DNA of 64,000 nt, from NCBI GenBank assembly GCA_041390025.1, contig JAWKQR010000004.1, positions 186,001 to 250,000 of the forward strand. Direction: 5' to 3'. Of the stretch, positions 26,745-35,890 are shown piece by piece. How positions within the stretch are numbered: the first letter of the stretch is position 1; the number at the start of each line of letters is the position of its first letter. The notes under the pieces are model-generated. The model ran no database searches and was not told the origin of the DNA. It worked only from the letters and a program-made list of their open reading frames with translations. The translations under genes and the position numbers were made by a program. Origin of the DNA: JBFFMO01 sp041390025. Lineage in GTDB: Bacteria; Myxococcota_A; Bradymonadia; Bradymonadales; Bradymonadaceae.

Positions 26745-27643
26745 CTGTCGTACTTTGCAAGCCTACCGTGCAACCGAATGAGCACGTCTTTTTTGGGTGC
26801 CTGGTCCTTTGCAAGTTCCTGCAGGTCATCACCAACGGGGATCAAGAACGCGTGAAGCGCTTCGTGTTCAGGGCCGGTCATTGTGCACTGCTGGAAGATC
26901 TGTTGATACGCGTCATTCAGGGCGACGGCTGCTTCGGCGCCACTTTGCGGCGAGTCGACGGAGGCGTGGACCAGCTCGGCCAGTTTGTGGACACCGGTTG
27001 TGGTTTCGGCATTTGCCTTCCACTTTTGACCGTTGTTCAAGCTCAGCTCGGGTGTGCCGCGCTCGGCGTGGTTGCCATGTTCGGCATGGTCGTGAGCACC
27101 AACCGCCGTATTGGCGTGCTCGTGTGCGGCCTCATGACCATGTTCCTCGCCGTGAGGCGGGTGATGCAACATCACGGCGCCGTGGCCAAAGAGGCCGCCA
27201 AGCATCACAACCACAAAAACAACGACCAATCGGTGCCAGGTTTTGGACGCTTCGCCGCCACCCACTGACGCAAAATCAGCGACGGAATCCGAGGCTTCCT
27301 CGTCACCATTTCGTACGTCTCTGAGCGCCTTTCCTCCAGCTTTCAGAGCCCGCGGGACAACGACGAATGCGTTGAACAACGCGCCAAACATCGCGGCGCC
27401 CAGGGTGACAATGTGCAGCCAGAATACGTGTCGGCTATGCACCATGGACATGGCGAACGCGAGCGGGACGGCTAGTGATAGCGCCGTGAACAGAACTTTG
27501 GTCATCCGCATTTGGATGGGGATGAACTTCTCTTTACCCATCCACTTGAGCAACGCCGGGGATTGTACAAAGAAGAACCAGATGGTCGCGCCAAAGGCGA
27601 ACGAGCTGAACAAGATGTCGAGGACCAGTGCGATGTGGTTCAT
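26732..27643 (-). CDS. membrane protein with His-rich loop
   Basis: 303 residues from the ATG at 27643, with AAGGAG upstream. Four hydrophobic helices (residues ~3-25, 48-68, 75-98 and 138-158) are arranged like DUF4149/TMEM205-type proteins. After the fourth helix comes a segment of ~45 residues with about fourteen His (HHPPHGEEHGHEAAHEH...), a probable transition-metal (Zn, Ni or Cu) binding loop. The C-terminal 100 residues are helical, with a Cys and many acidic residues. The gene is divergent from a LysR regulator. Metal sensing, buffering or transport is an inference. Confidence 0.65.
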   Translation of the reverse strand: MNHIALVLDILFSSFAFGATIWFFFVQSPALLKWMGKEKFIPIQMRMTKVLFTALSLAVPLAFAMSMVHSRHVFWLHIVTLGAAMFGALFNAFVVVPRALKAGGKALRDVRNGDEEASDSVADFASVGGGEASKTWHRLVVVFVVVMLGGLFGHGAVMLHHPPHGEEHGHEAAHEHANTAVGAHDHAEHGNHAERGTPELSLNNGQKWKANAETTTGVHKLAELVHASVDSPQSGAEAAVALNDAYQQIFQQCTMTGPEHEALHAFLIPVGDDLQELAKDQAPKKDVLIRLHGRLAKYDSYFD

Positions 27644-27742
27644 CAGAAAACTCCTTCTTAAGTCTGAACGCACTTTATCGGTCCACATAACAAACAAAAA
27701 TGCCTATGGTTGAGAAGGATTGTTCCATTTTATGGGTTAATC

Positions 27743-28600
27743 ATGGATGAGTTCTTCGACATTCGCTTGCGCGACCTTCAGATGCTGGAACGCCTTGCGG
27801 CAGCCGGTTCGATCACCGAGGCCGCACGTGAACTCGGTGTTCCCAAAGCGACCGCCAGTCGATGGCTCACGCAGCTCGAGGAGCGTGTTGGTGTCTCTTT
27901 GGTCCGTCGCACAACCCGAAGTTTTGCGCTGACCGAGCATGGGCGCGAGTTTCTGTCACGCGCACGGGAGATCCTAAACGTCGCCAGCGCGGCGCAGTTG
28001 TCGGCGAACTCCGATGTCCCGGGTGGCACCCTACGGGTGTCGGTCCCGATTCCGATGGGACGGATGTTGGCAGGTCCCGTTATCGTAAAGTTTCGCAAGG
28101 CGATGCCGTCCGTGCGCCTTGAAATCAAACTTCAGAACGAGCGCGTCGATCTGATCAAAGACAACATCGACGTGGCGATTCGCGGTGGTTCGCTTGACGA
28201 CTCTGAGCTTATGACACGAAAGCTGACCGCGGCGTCGATGTGGCTGTATACCGGCGTCGCGTTTCGCGGGATGCCCATCTCTGAAATCCCCATCATCGCG
28301 TCTCCCGGCGATCAACGCTTACTGCAGATGGCGAACATCACGGATGCCACTCCCGCAGTTGTCGTGGATGACCGAACGGCGGTCGCCGACGCTTTGGTTT
28401 GGGGCGCCGGGGCGGGACTGCTCCCGTCGTTCCTCGGCGAGCCGCCGCGAAAAGACGGCCGTTTGATTCGGATGGATGACAAACCCTTGGTCGCGCTTCC
28501 TATCCACGCGGTTTATCATCACAGCCAGCGTGACGACCCGCGCATCCGGGTGCTCGTCGACACGATTGAGCGCGAACTGGAAAAGATGCTTGAGCCCTAG
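27743..28600 (+). CDS. LysR-family transcriptional regulator
   Basis: 285 residues from the ATG at 27743, preferred to the GTG at 27710 because the HTH then begins at residue ~5 as usual. HTH (LQMLERLAAAGSITEAARELGVPKATASRWL) at residues ~8-40, linker helix with LVRRTTRSFALTEHG, and a periplasmic-binding-type effector domain (residues ~90-285). It is divergent from the His-rich membrane protein, whose expression it may control. Confidence 0.9.
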   Translation: MDEFFDIRLRDLQMLERLAAAGSITEAARELGVPKATASRWLTQLEERVGVSLVRRTTRSFALTEHGREFLSRAREILNVASAAQLSANSDVPGGTLRVSVPIPMGRMLAGPVIVKFRKAMPSVRLEIKLQNERVDLIKDNIDVAIRGGSLDDSELMTRKLTAASMWLYTGVAFRGMPISEIPIIASPGDQRLLQMANITDATPAVVVDDRTAVADALVWGAGAGLLPSFLGEPPRKDGRLIRMDDKPLVALPIHAVYHHSQRDDPRIRVLVDTIERELEKMLEP

Positions 28601-28607
28601 GAGCCCC

Positions 28608-29840
28608 ATGTCCGCAAGCACCCTGCCGTTGCATGAAGCACGCCCGGTTTCGAACGGCAAAATCAAGCTAACAGGGATCGTCGCGCATCCCGGCCAAGAA
28701 GTCGTGGCGCGGCTTGATGCGTGGATTGGGGACCGTTATCGCAATCTCGACATGCGCGTGGGGGACGTCGCGGTTGCCGGGGACGTTGCGTTCGAAATCC
28801 AAGCCATCGCGGCATCGCATACTCAGGTCGACATCGTGATTCATGAGCTGCAGCTGCGGTTGATTCCGGCGGTTTTGGGCAGTGCGTTCGCGTTACGGCT
28901 GGGTCAAACAGCGCGTCTGCCGACCGGCCAAACCCTGAAGTTAACTGGCGTCGGCCGATACGGTCTGGAGGTGTTGTTTCTGGACAGCGACGGGTGCGAA
29001 AACTTCACACGCTTTGACTTTGGTTTTTGGCGCGACGACGGACTTTTTGTGGAGGTCAAGTCCTCGGATACCACCACGTTGAGCGCAACCCTTCGCATCA
29101 CCGACGAAGATTCCACGAATCGTCCGGTAGTCGCCGCGTTTGGGATTCCCATTGCGCTGAGGCCCCATGATGTCGCGCAGTTTTCGGATGGCACCTCGGT
29201 CCGTTTCCGTTCGGTGCAGCGGCAAAGTTACGACGGCGTCGATTGGCATCTCCTCGCGCACCGCAAGGGCGACGTTTCTTATCCGTACGCTGGTTCCGTT
29301 CCCGAGGCTGGCGAGCCTCAAGACGAAACACATGTGTTTGGTCTGCTCGGGCTGGGTTACACGTTGCGGGTGATGGGCATGAACCTGTCCGACGGGCCGT
29401 GTCTCACGCTGGTTGTCGCTTCGGAGAATCCGGAGTCATTTCCACTTGGTGTTCCGTTCAACCTGTCGCTGCAAACGTCGCAGGCCGGACCAAACGGGTT
29501 GCTCGTGTCCTACCAGGGGTCGGGGCACGGGCACGGTACTGAAATGAATGAATGGGGTGAGTTGGTGCCGATGACCGAGGCGTGGGCCTCCTTCCAGGTG
29601 ATTCAAGATGGCGTGCGCGAGGAATTCAGCGTCGATCTCATGGACTTCGAACAACCCGCCGCGGAGTCCTTTTTTGGTTGTCGGTTCACCGTACTAAGCG
29701 TCGGCGACCACAACGCCACCGTGCAGGTCGACCGAGCTCCGGATTTCGACACGCCAGACGAAGACGAATGGGTCGATGAGGAGCCTGCCGAGCACCCGGC
29801 GTTCGTGCAGAAGTTCAAGAAGTGGTTCGACCGTTCGTAA
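28608..29840 (+). CDS. beta-rich cytoplasmic protein of unknown function
   Basis: 410 residues from the ATG at 28608, eight bases after the LysR stop, so possibly co-transcribed. No signal peptide or helix. Residues ~1-330 look like three or four related beta modules, each with a small hydrophobic box of the form G-Q-x-x-x-L-x-x-G-x-x-L-x-x-x-x-V. A strongly acidic linker (PDEDEWVDEEPAEH) comes before a basic tail (FVQKFKKWFDRS). I recognise no family. The modular beta build suggests binding or scaffolding rather than catalysis. Confidence 0.55.
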   Translation: MSASTLPLHEARPVSNGKIKLTGIVAHPGQEVVARLDAWIGDRYRNLDMRVGDVAVAGDVAFEIQAIAASHTQVDIVIHELQLRLIPAVLGSAFALRLGQTARLPTGQTLKLTGVGRYGLEVLFLDSDGCENFTRFDFGFWRDDGLFVEVKSSDTTTLSATLRITDEDSTNRPVVAAFGIPIALRPHDVAQFSDGTSVRFRSVQRQSYDGVDWHLLAHRKGDVSYPYAGSVPEAGEPQDETHVFGLLGLGYTLRVMGMNLSDGPCLTLVVASENPESFPLGVPFNLSLQTSQAGPNGLLVSYQGSGHGHGTEMNEWGELVPMTEAWASFQVIQDGVREEFSVDLMDFEQPAAESFFGCRFTVLSVGDHNATVQVDRAPDFDTPDEDEWVDEEPAEHPAFVQKFKKWFDRS

Positions 29841-30027
29841 GATTTCGACGGCCAACTTTGTGTAAGAAACTGGTGGGATGCGTGATGGCCTGAGTGGAGT
29901 CAGGCTAGGGGCACAGTAACGTCCGCGATGTGGTCGCCAAAAATAGCTTGGCAACTGTTTTGCGACGCTGTATCTCGTCGCTCACAAACCAAATCTGCGA
30001 TCTGTGACAAGTTTTCGAAGGAGTACC

Positions 30028-32568
30028 ATGAAGTTTCTAGTTTCTGGATTGGCGTTGCTGTGCGCGCTTTTGACCACCGCTGTGGTCTCGGCTCAGCCGA
30101 TGTTGATCAACGACCTGTATTCGACAGGGGTGGATGACAACGAGCTTCCACTCGCGCTCGGTGTGACCGAGACCCACTGGCAGACCCAGTACAATGCCAC
30201 GGGCTGGGTGTATGCGATTCAGGAGTACACGAACTTCTGCGCAACCTGCGGCAACGTTTGGGTAAATCACCCCAATGGTGACAACGCGATCAGCCGCCCA
30301 CTCGCGCACCCAAGCTACGTGCGTGCGTCGGTGCCCAATCAGAAGTTTTCGTGGCGCACGATGTTCACGATCCCAAGCAACGCTGACCTTGGGTCGGTGA
30401 CCATCGCGTACAACATCGGTTTTGACGATGTGTCGCGTAACGGCACCGATACGGGAGACCTCACCGGCTGCGACCATACCGTTTGGGTCAACGGTGTTGC
30501 GCACGAAATGACATCGACTGGCAACAATTTTGCCACGACGTGCTCGGCGGTCATCCCCGTCGGCGACTTCGTGCACGGTCCCAACATGCTGGAGTTTCGA
30601 ATCCAGAACCTCGCGACCTACTACGGCTTCCGTTGGGAAAAAATCTTTGCAACGTACGCCGTCGCTGATCGTCAACCCATCGACATTTTCAACACCGGCG
30701 TGGACGCCAATGGCGCACCGTTGGCTGAAGGCACATCGGACTCCCACTGGGAAGTTGCGATCAACAGCCTGGCTTGGTTGTCCGCGGTGCAAGGCAAGAC
30801 GAACTTCTGCAGCAGCTGCGGCGGCGTTTGGGTCAATCACCCACTTGGCACCGACGCAATCTCACGCCCAATCGCTCACCCCAACTACGTCCAGTTGGCG
30901 GCAGCGAACAACAAGTTTTCGTGGCGTCAAAGCTTCGATCTGCCCGCGAACGCGGACCCATCGACGGTCGTGCTGAAGTACCGGGTGGGCTTCGACGACG
31001 TGTCGCGTAACACGACGGACACCGGGAACCTTTCGGGCTGCAACCACACGATTTGGGTCAACGGTACACCGCACAGCGTGACGTCGTCCGGCGACAACTT
31101 GCGCACAACATGCACGGGCGAAGTTCCTGCATCGGCAGTCTTCGTCAACGGCACCAACACCATCGAATTCCGCATTCAGAACTTGGCCACCTACTATGGC
31201 TTCCGATTTGAAGTCGAAGAAGCCACGGCAGTGTTCGAGCCCGTTGCTTCGGTGACGCTGACCACGCCTGCCGACCAAGACGCGACAAATGACGCCACCC
31301 CAACGTTCAGCGGCACCGCTACCTTGGGATCGACCGTCGAGGTCGTCATCACGAACTTCAGCAACATCATCGTTCAGACGTTGAGTCCAACTGTGGATAA
31401 CAATGGGAACTGGACCATCGATGCCGCGGCATTGCCCGAGGGGCTTTACACCGTCGAGGCAACCGCAACGATCGGAAACGATGTCGCGACCACTGGGCCC
31501 GTGGCCTTCGAGATCGACCTGACAGCGCCAAGTCTCGAGATTACATCGCCGGCCGACGGTAGCGTGATCTATGGTTCGCCCGTTGGAGTTACGGGCAGCA
31601 CAGACAGCTCCGCAGACACCGTGGAGCTCACGGTCACCGACCCGAACGGCACCGTGACGAACCTTGTGGCGGCAGTGGGCGCTTTCTCGACGTCCTTTGC
31701 TCCTACGATTGCTGGCACGTATACGGTCGAGCTGACCGCGACGGATGCTTTGGGCAACACCGATACACTCACGACGACGTTCACTTGGGCACTCGGTGCC
31801 ATCAGCATCTCGGCCCCAGTGGATGGAGCGATGACCGACGCGAACCCAACCGTCGAGGGCACGGCCATCGCGCTGGCACAAGTCGTCGTTCTGCTCGACG
31901 GTTCTGCATTGGCAACGACGTCGGTCGATGCTGGCGGAAACTGGAGCTGGGACATCATGGACCTCATGCCCGGCGCGCACACGGTTCAGGCACGAAACGG
32001 CGACGGTTCGGTGCTCTCGAACAGCGTCATGTTCACCGTGCAAATGCCCATCGAGCCAGCACCTGTCGAGATTGCCTCGCCGACCGAAGGTCAGACCCTT
32101 GACGAGGGCGCGATCACCGTCTCGGGCACGGGCGAGCCAGGCACGACGGTGGTCGTGACGGTGGGCAACGCGATGCAAACCGTGACGGTTGACGCCAATG
32201 GCGACTGGACGGCAACGTTTGCGGACGTTCCTGCCGGCCAATACACCGTGACCGCGATGGGCGCAGAAGGCATGACCGCCACCGTCACCATCACGGTCAA
32301 CGCCGTGGCGAACAACAACGGAACCAACAACGGGACCAATAACGCGACGAACAACGCGACGAACAACGCGACGAACAACGCGACGAACAACGGAACCAAC
32401 AACGCGACGAACAACGGAACCAACAACGGAACGAACAACGGCAACAACCCCATCACGTCGGGTGGTACCGACGAGGGTTGCAACTGTGCCTCGGCCGGTG
32501 GCAACGACGCATCGGTGCTGTTGCTGCTGTTCGGCTTGGTCGGATTGCGTATTCGCCGACGCCGTTAA
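30028..32568 (+). CDS. secreted MYXO-CTERM protein: duplicated Cys module plus four Ig-like domains
   Basis: 846 residues from the ATG at 30028 (AAGGAG upstream). Sec signal (residues 1-22). Residues ~27-215 and ~216-405 are a clear tandem duplication: both contain NFC-x-x-C-G-x-V-W-V-N-H-P, GFDDVSRN-x-TDTG and FRIQNLATYYGFR. Then come four Ig-like domains of ~85-95 residues, each starting with a T-x-P-A-D-type strand and a NPT/TPTFSGT turn. After these lie the Asn/Gly/Thr/Ala linker (coded by 32311-32448) and a MYXO-CTERM signal (CNCASAGG, LLLLFGLVGL, RIRRRR). It should be a surface fibre or adhesin. A strong terminator follows 25 bases downstream. Confidence 0.85.
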   Translation: MKFLVSGLALLCALLTTAVVSAQPMLINDLYSTGVDDNELPLALGVTETHWQTQYNATGWVYAIQEYTNFCATCGNVWVNHPNGDNAISRPLAHPSYVRASVPNQKFSWRTMFTIPSNADLGSVTIAYNIGFDDVSRNGTDTGDLTGCDHTVWVNGVAHEMTSTGNNFATTCSAVIPVGDFVHGPNMLEFRIQNLATYYGFRWEKIFATYAVADRQPIDIFNTGVDANGAPLAEGTSDSHWEVAINSLAWLSAVQGKTNFCSSCGGVWVNHPLGTDAISRPIAHPNYVQLAAANNKFSWRQSFDLPANADPSTVVLKYRVGFDDVSRNTTDTGNLSGCNHTIWVNGTPHSVTSSGDNLRTTCTGEVPASAVFVNGTNTIEFRIQNLATYYGFRFEVEEATAVFEPVASVTLTTPADQDATNDATPTFSGTATLGSTVEVVITNFSNIIVQTLSPTVDNNGNWTIDAAALPEGLYTVEATATIGNDVATTGPVAFEIDLTAPSLEITSPADGSVIYGSPVGVTGSTDSSADTVELTVTDPNGTVTNLVAAVGAFSTSFAPTIAGTYTVELTATDALGNTDTLTTTFTWALGAISISAPVDGAMTDANPTVEGTAIALAQVVVLLDGSALATTSVDAGGNWSWDIMDLMPGAHTVQARNGDGSVLSNSVMFTVQMPIEPAPVEIASPTEGQTLDEGAITVSGTGEPGTTVVVTVGNAMQTVTVDANGDWTATFADVPAGQYTVTAMGAEGMTATVTITVNAVANNNGTNNGTNNATNNATNNATNNATNNGTNNATNNGTNNGTNNGNNPITSGGTDEGCNCASAGGNDASVLLLLFGLVGLRIRRRR
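32311..32448 (+). repeat. Asn-Asn-Gly/Ala-Thr coding low-complexity repeat
   Basis: Eleven to twelve 12-base units of the AACAACGSRACS type encode NNGT or NNAT tetrapeptides just before the MYXO-CTERM helix. Such tracts are typical spacers of myxobacterial surface proteins. Slippage could change its length. Confidence 0.8.
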
Positions 32569-32592
32569 GCGACTGTTGCTCACGTGAACAAA

Positions 32593-32619
32593 GGCCGAGG
32601 GAGACCCCTCGGCCTTTTT
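32593..32619 (+). terminator. Rho-independent terminator
   Basis: GGCCGAGGG-agac-CCCTCGGCC, a perfect 9-bp GC-rich stem followed by TTTTTG, 25 bases after the stop of the MYXO-CTERM protein gene. Confidence 0.9.
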
Positions 32620-32674
32620 GTTTACGAGGCACGTTCACGGTTAGAATCGAGGCTCCTGAAACGTAGTAGGACCG

Positions 32675-33565
32675 ATGAAATCAAGAACGTGGACGCTGTT
32701 TGTTTTGCTCGCTGTCGTAGGTTCTGGCTGTTCGCACATGAGCTACAGCCGCGCCGTGGAAACCGAGGCGATTTCGCCGAACGACAATTCGAGCACGCTC
32801 GCCAACGGCTACGACCTTGAGCATCAAACCAACGAGATCGCGTTGTTAGACCGGTCAGGCATCGTGTGCGGTTCGCTGACAACGACGTTGGAGGCGGCCG
32901 GCAATGCGAAGTCCGCCCGTGACGAAGCCATCCGAGACGGCAAAACCACGTACGAGTATTCGTATCGCCAACACAGCCCAGCCGAGTACTCGGGCCTTGA
33001 TTGTGGGATGTACTACCGCTGGGGCAGCGGCACCGACAACCGCCTCAAGATCAATCCAACCATGAACCCAGTGGCCGAATACGCCATCGACAGTGAAGTC
33101 GGCGAGGGCGGGCTGCACATCGGTTTTACCGACTTCATGTTTGACCAAGCGTGGCTGCGTTACGGGTTCCAGTTTCGACTTGGGATGGGGCGTTACACCT
33201 TCATCCATGACTACCCAAACACTGGCTTCCCCGAGACCCTGCTCGACAACGACGACAGCGAGTGGTTCTTCCGCATGCCGTTCGTCTACACCCAAAAGGT
33301 CTACCCTTGGTGGCTGTTTGGCTTTGGTGTCGAGGGATTCCTTGGCATCGACCCCATCATGTTGTCCTTGGCTGGCCAGTGGTCCAACACATTCTCGTAC
33401 TTGGACTACGGCGGGCGTGCGGGCTACGCCTATACGTTCGAGTATGGCGCAGTTGGGGCGTACTTCGGGTATGAGCGAAAGAACATCGCTTGGGGCGACT
33501 ACATCTCGGAGGTCGACGTGCTGAAGGGCACTCTAAGCATCGACCTGAACTACGACGCGTTCTGA
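32675..33565 (+). CDS. lipoprotein with outer-membrane beta-barrel-like body
   Basis: 296 residues. Signal ending VVGSGC (lipobox Cys19). Residues ~95-296 show alternating aromatic strands (GMYYRWGSGTDN, LRYGFQFRLGMGRYTFIH, AGYAYTFEYGAVGAYFGYE) and a final Phe, as in small outer-membrane barrels. The two are not normally combined, so the Cys may be fortuitous or the barrel may be lipidated. No function recognised. The gene follows a terminator, so it has its own promoter in the 32620-32660 interval. Confidence 0.6.
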   Translation: MKSRTWTLFVLLAVVGSGCSHMSYSRAVETEAISPNDNSSTLANGYDLEHQTNEIALLDRSGIVCGSLTTTLEAAGNAKSARDEAIRDGKTTYEYSYRQHSPAEYSGLDCGMYYRWGSGTDNRLKINPTMNPVAEYAIDSEVGEGGLHIGFTDFMFDQAWLRYGFQFRLGMGRYTFIHDYPNTGFPETLLDNDDSEWFFRMPFVYTQKVYPWWLFGFGVEGFLGIDPIMLSLAGQWSNTFSYLDYGGRAGYAYTFEYGAVGAYFGYERKNIAWGDYISEVDVLKGTLSIDLNYDAF

Positions 33566-33577
33566 GATTGGTTTGAC

Positions 33578-33599
33578 GCGGCGGTCCAGAGACCGCCGC
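33578..33599. terminator. hairpin between converging genes
   Basis: GCGGCGGTC-caga-GACCGCCGC, a perfect 9-bp stem right after the barrel-like gene and before the end of the converging Ig-like gene. No long T-run on either strand, so termination efficiency is uncertain. Confidence 0.5.
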
Positions 33600-33608
33600 T
33601 TCGCTGGG

Positions 33609-34752
33609 TTAGCGTGCTCGGCGCACACGGATAGCCACAAGGCCAATCAGGAGGACAAGCAGCGAACCACCGCCATTTGCAGGCGAGGTGGAGTTGCAGC
33701 CGCAACCGTCTTCCGTTCCACCAGCAACGCCAGGATTCGACGTGATGACAGTCGTGACGTTGACGCTCGCCTGTACCACTGAGCGTAGGAGTTGCTGTGT
33801 CGAGGATTTGACCCGCTGTTGGAGACGTCAGCGTGACCACAGGAGCCATCGTATCCAGGGTGAACGCAACGGGTCCAGCGGTTCCAACGTTTCCAGCCGC
33901 ATCTTCGGTCGATGCCTCAACGCTGTAGTCGCCGTCCGCCAACACGTCCGCATCCAACGTCCAAAGGCGGTTTGCGTCTGCCGTGACGTCTTGCGTGAAG
34001 ACCGTCATTCCCGCGTCGTCAGTGATGGTCACGGTGACCAGCGAATCGGCCACCGCGGTTCCCGAAATGGTGGGGCTGTTATCGTTCGAAACCATGCCGT
34101 CGCCTGGCGCTGTAATGGCGATCTCAGGCGCGGTGGTGTCAACGGTGAAGTCCACCGAATCGCTGGCAGACAGGCCATTGGGGCGAACCGACGTGACTTC
34201 TGCGGTGTAGGTCCCTTCCGCCAGAACAACCGTGCCTTCGCCTGTAAACCCGCCGTTACCGTCATTCGTGAGGACAAATCGGTCGACTTCATTGGCCTGG
34301 TCGTCGTAAATCACGACCTCCACCGAGGCGTCGACGGCGCTTGCGACATCAACATCTGGAGTCGTGTCGTTAAGTGATGCATCGGCGATAGGTGCGTTGA
34401 TTGTTACCGTCGGGGCAACCAAGTCGACCGTGAATGTCGACGTAAGCGCGCTCGTGTTTCCTGCCGCATCCGTTGCACTGGCTTGCACGACATAGGTTTG
34501 GTCGGGCAACGCCGTGTACGCGACCGCAAAGTCGCCGTTGGCGTCTGCAACCACATCGGTGCGAATGACCTCGTTTGTCGCTGCGTCCGTGACCACAACC
34601 GTGACGGTCTGTCCGGGCTCGGTCGTTCCTGTGATGATTCCATCACGCATGGCGAGAACCGCCATGTTCACTGGAGTCAGAAGGGCCAACGCTGGTGGCA
34701 CGGTGTCGTTTTCAAAACAATTTATGCTCCTCGGGGGTAACAATGAACGCAA
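33609..34752 (-). CDS. Ig-like MYXO-CTERM protein, 5'-truncated and frameshifted
   Basis: The open frame from 34752 encodes about four Ig-like domains (ends such as FTVDLVAPTVTINAP and FTLDTMAPVVTLTSP). Near 33770 a frameshift occurs after SGTGE. In the next frame the sequence continues QASVNVTTVITSNPG and into a MYXO-CTERM signal (CGCNS, LLVLLIGLVAI, RVRRAR), ending at the stop at 33609. The N-terminus has no signal peptide, and its would-be start overlaps head-to-head with that of the small lipoprotein at 34743, so the true 5' end seems lost by deletion or rearrangement near 34700-34750. The Ig modules resemble those of the protein at 30028. Confidence 0.65.
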
Positions 34753-34926
34753 CGCATCTTGTGCCGATCGCGCTATGCATCGGTGGCATCTTCACATCCA
34801 GTTGTGCAGAAAGTGTGGACTTTGAACCACCTTCTGATACTCAATCGCAACTATTACGCCTACGTTTTTGAAGACAATGATCGGGATGATGCAACCGGCT
34901 TGGTCGGCGTGGATCCAGAATACTAA
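34743..34926 (+). CDS. very small lipoprotein, frameshifted
   Basis: ATG at 34743 gives a short signal with lipobox TSSC (Cys21) and then, in this frame, stops at 34869-34871 after 42 codons. From ~34830 the +1 frame reads NRNYYAYVFEDNDRDD and ends GVDPEY at the TAA at 34924-34926, a far more protein-like tail. One indel around 34820-34840 would join them into a ~60-residue lipoprotein. No function recognised. Confidence 0.45.
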
Positions 34927-34960
34927 ATACAAGGGTTGATTGATTCTTTTGGAGGGAATG

Positions 34961-35343
34961 ATGAAACTATCCTTAGCGGTATTGATAATTCTGATGACTT
35001 TCGGATGTGGCGACGACAACACCGAAAATAACGGAAAAACGAGACAAGAAATCGCGGATGACTGCTCCGCGTTCACAGAGACCGAATGTAAAGAAAACAC
35101 TACGTGCACACCTTTTTACGGCGCCCCTTTTGACTTCACCGCGATGTGTCAAACCAGGGTGAGGAGTTCATTATATGCGGTCTCGCTGAGGCTTCTGAAT
35201 GTAACAACTCGGTCATCAGCTTTGTTACGGGACCCGATGTAAATCACTGTTGGCAGCAGAGTAGCCCGTGCTTTGGTTTAGCCCCGGGCTATTCACAGAG
35301 CCAGAGCGTTGCATGTGCGGACCCGGCTCCAGATTGTCCATGA
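34961..35343 (+). CDS. small Cys-rich lipoprotein, frameshifted
   Basis: Start at ATG 34961, with GGAGGG five to six bases upstream; a preceding in-frame ATG at 34958 is too close to it. Lipobox TFGC (Cys about residue 16). Then DCSAFTETECKENTTC, a Cys pattern frequent in myxobacterial lipoproteins. At ~35150 the frame breaks; the next frame reads NQGEEFIICGLAEASEC and continues to CADPAPDCP, stopping at 35343. Together ~127 residues with about 12 Cys. Function unknown. It is followed by a terminator. Confidence 0.5.
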
Positions 35344-35371
35344 GGTAATTCGACTGCCCTACTTTCAATTC

Positions 35372-35408
35372 AAAGAGGAGCCATTCACTACTGTGGTGGC
35401 TCCTCTTT
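35372..35408. terminator. terminator hairpin after the small lipoprotein
   Basis: AAAGAGGAGCCA and TGGCTCCTCTTT form a perfect 12-bp stem around a 13-base loop, 29 bases after the small lipoprotein stop. The A- and T-rich ends make it usable in both directions. Confidence 0.7.
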
Positions 35409-35455
35409 AGATTCTGCTTCCAAGCGCTGTCTGGACGTGTGAAGTCGACGAAGAC

Positions 35456-35710
35456 TTATCGTTTGAGCTTCGTAAGCCGCCTTTGCCTTTTCGCCAGGAT
35501 GCCATCAACAGCAACGTGCCAGGCGTGGGCGTGTTCGATGCTTTCCATACTGGCGAGTAGTTCATCGTGAGCGAGTTGCAGTTCTGCATATGCGAACTCG
35601 AGCTTTTCCAGACGGGCTACTGCAACTTCAATTGCAGTAGGTCTGGCGCCAAGATTCCCGTCATTCTTTCCTGAAAAGTGAGTGGGCGGCTTCGACCGCC
35701 GGCCTGCTTG
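35456..35710 (-). other. possible remnant of a coding sequence
   Basis: An 85-codon leftward frame without a start codon near its 5' end encodes a helical, protein-like sequence: THFSGKNDGN, then IEVAVARLEKLEFAYAELQ, and a basic end AKRQRRLTKLKR. It is bounded by stops and a terminator. It may be the end of a lost gene or one broken by an indel. The rest of the 35344-35890 interval shows nothing else I can support. Confidence 0.3.
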
Positions 35711-35890
35711 CTACCGAAACTCCTTTGCTTTTGCAACAAATGAGGGGCCCGGGGCAGGATTCGCGAGCGCACACTCGAGCCCGAAGCGGTCACCCCTGAT
35801 TGCTTTTCGACAAAATTATTGGGGAGCTTCAGACCGACTTAAGATTTGCCGCGTCTTATGGTCAAGAACGGCGACTTCTTCGAGGACCCC

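Noticed and set aside
32311..32448. Short tandem repeats as a possible regulatory microsatellite
   Set aside because: They code for an NNGT/NNAT linker inside a protein; units are multiples of three.
30862..32583. A 573-codon leftward frame opposite the Ig-like MYXO-CTERM gene
   Set aside because: Generated by the repeated codons of the plus-strand protein; low complexity and no start signal.
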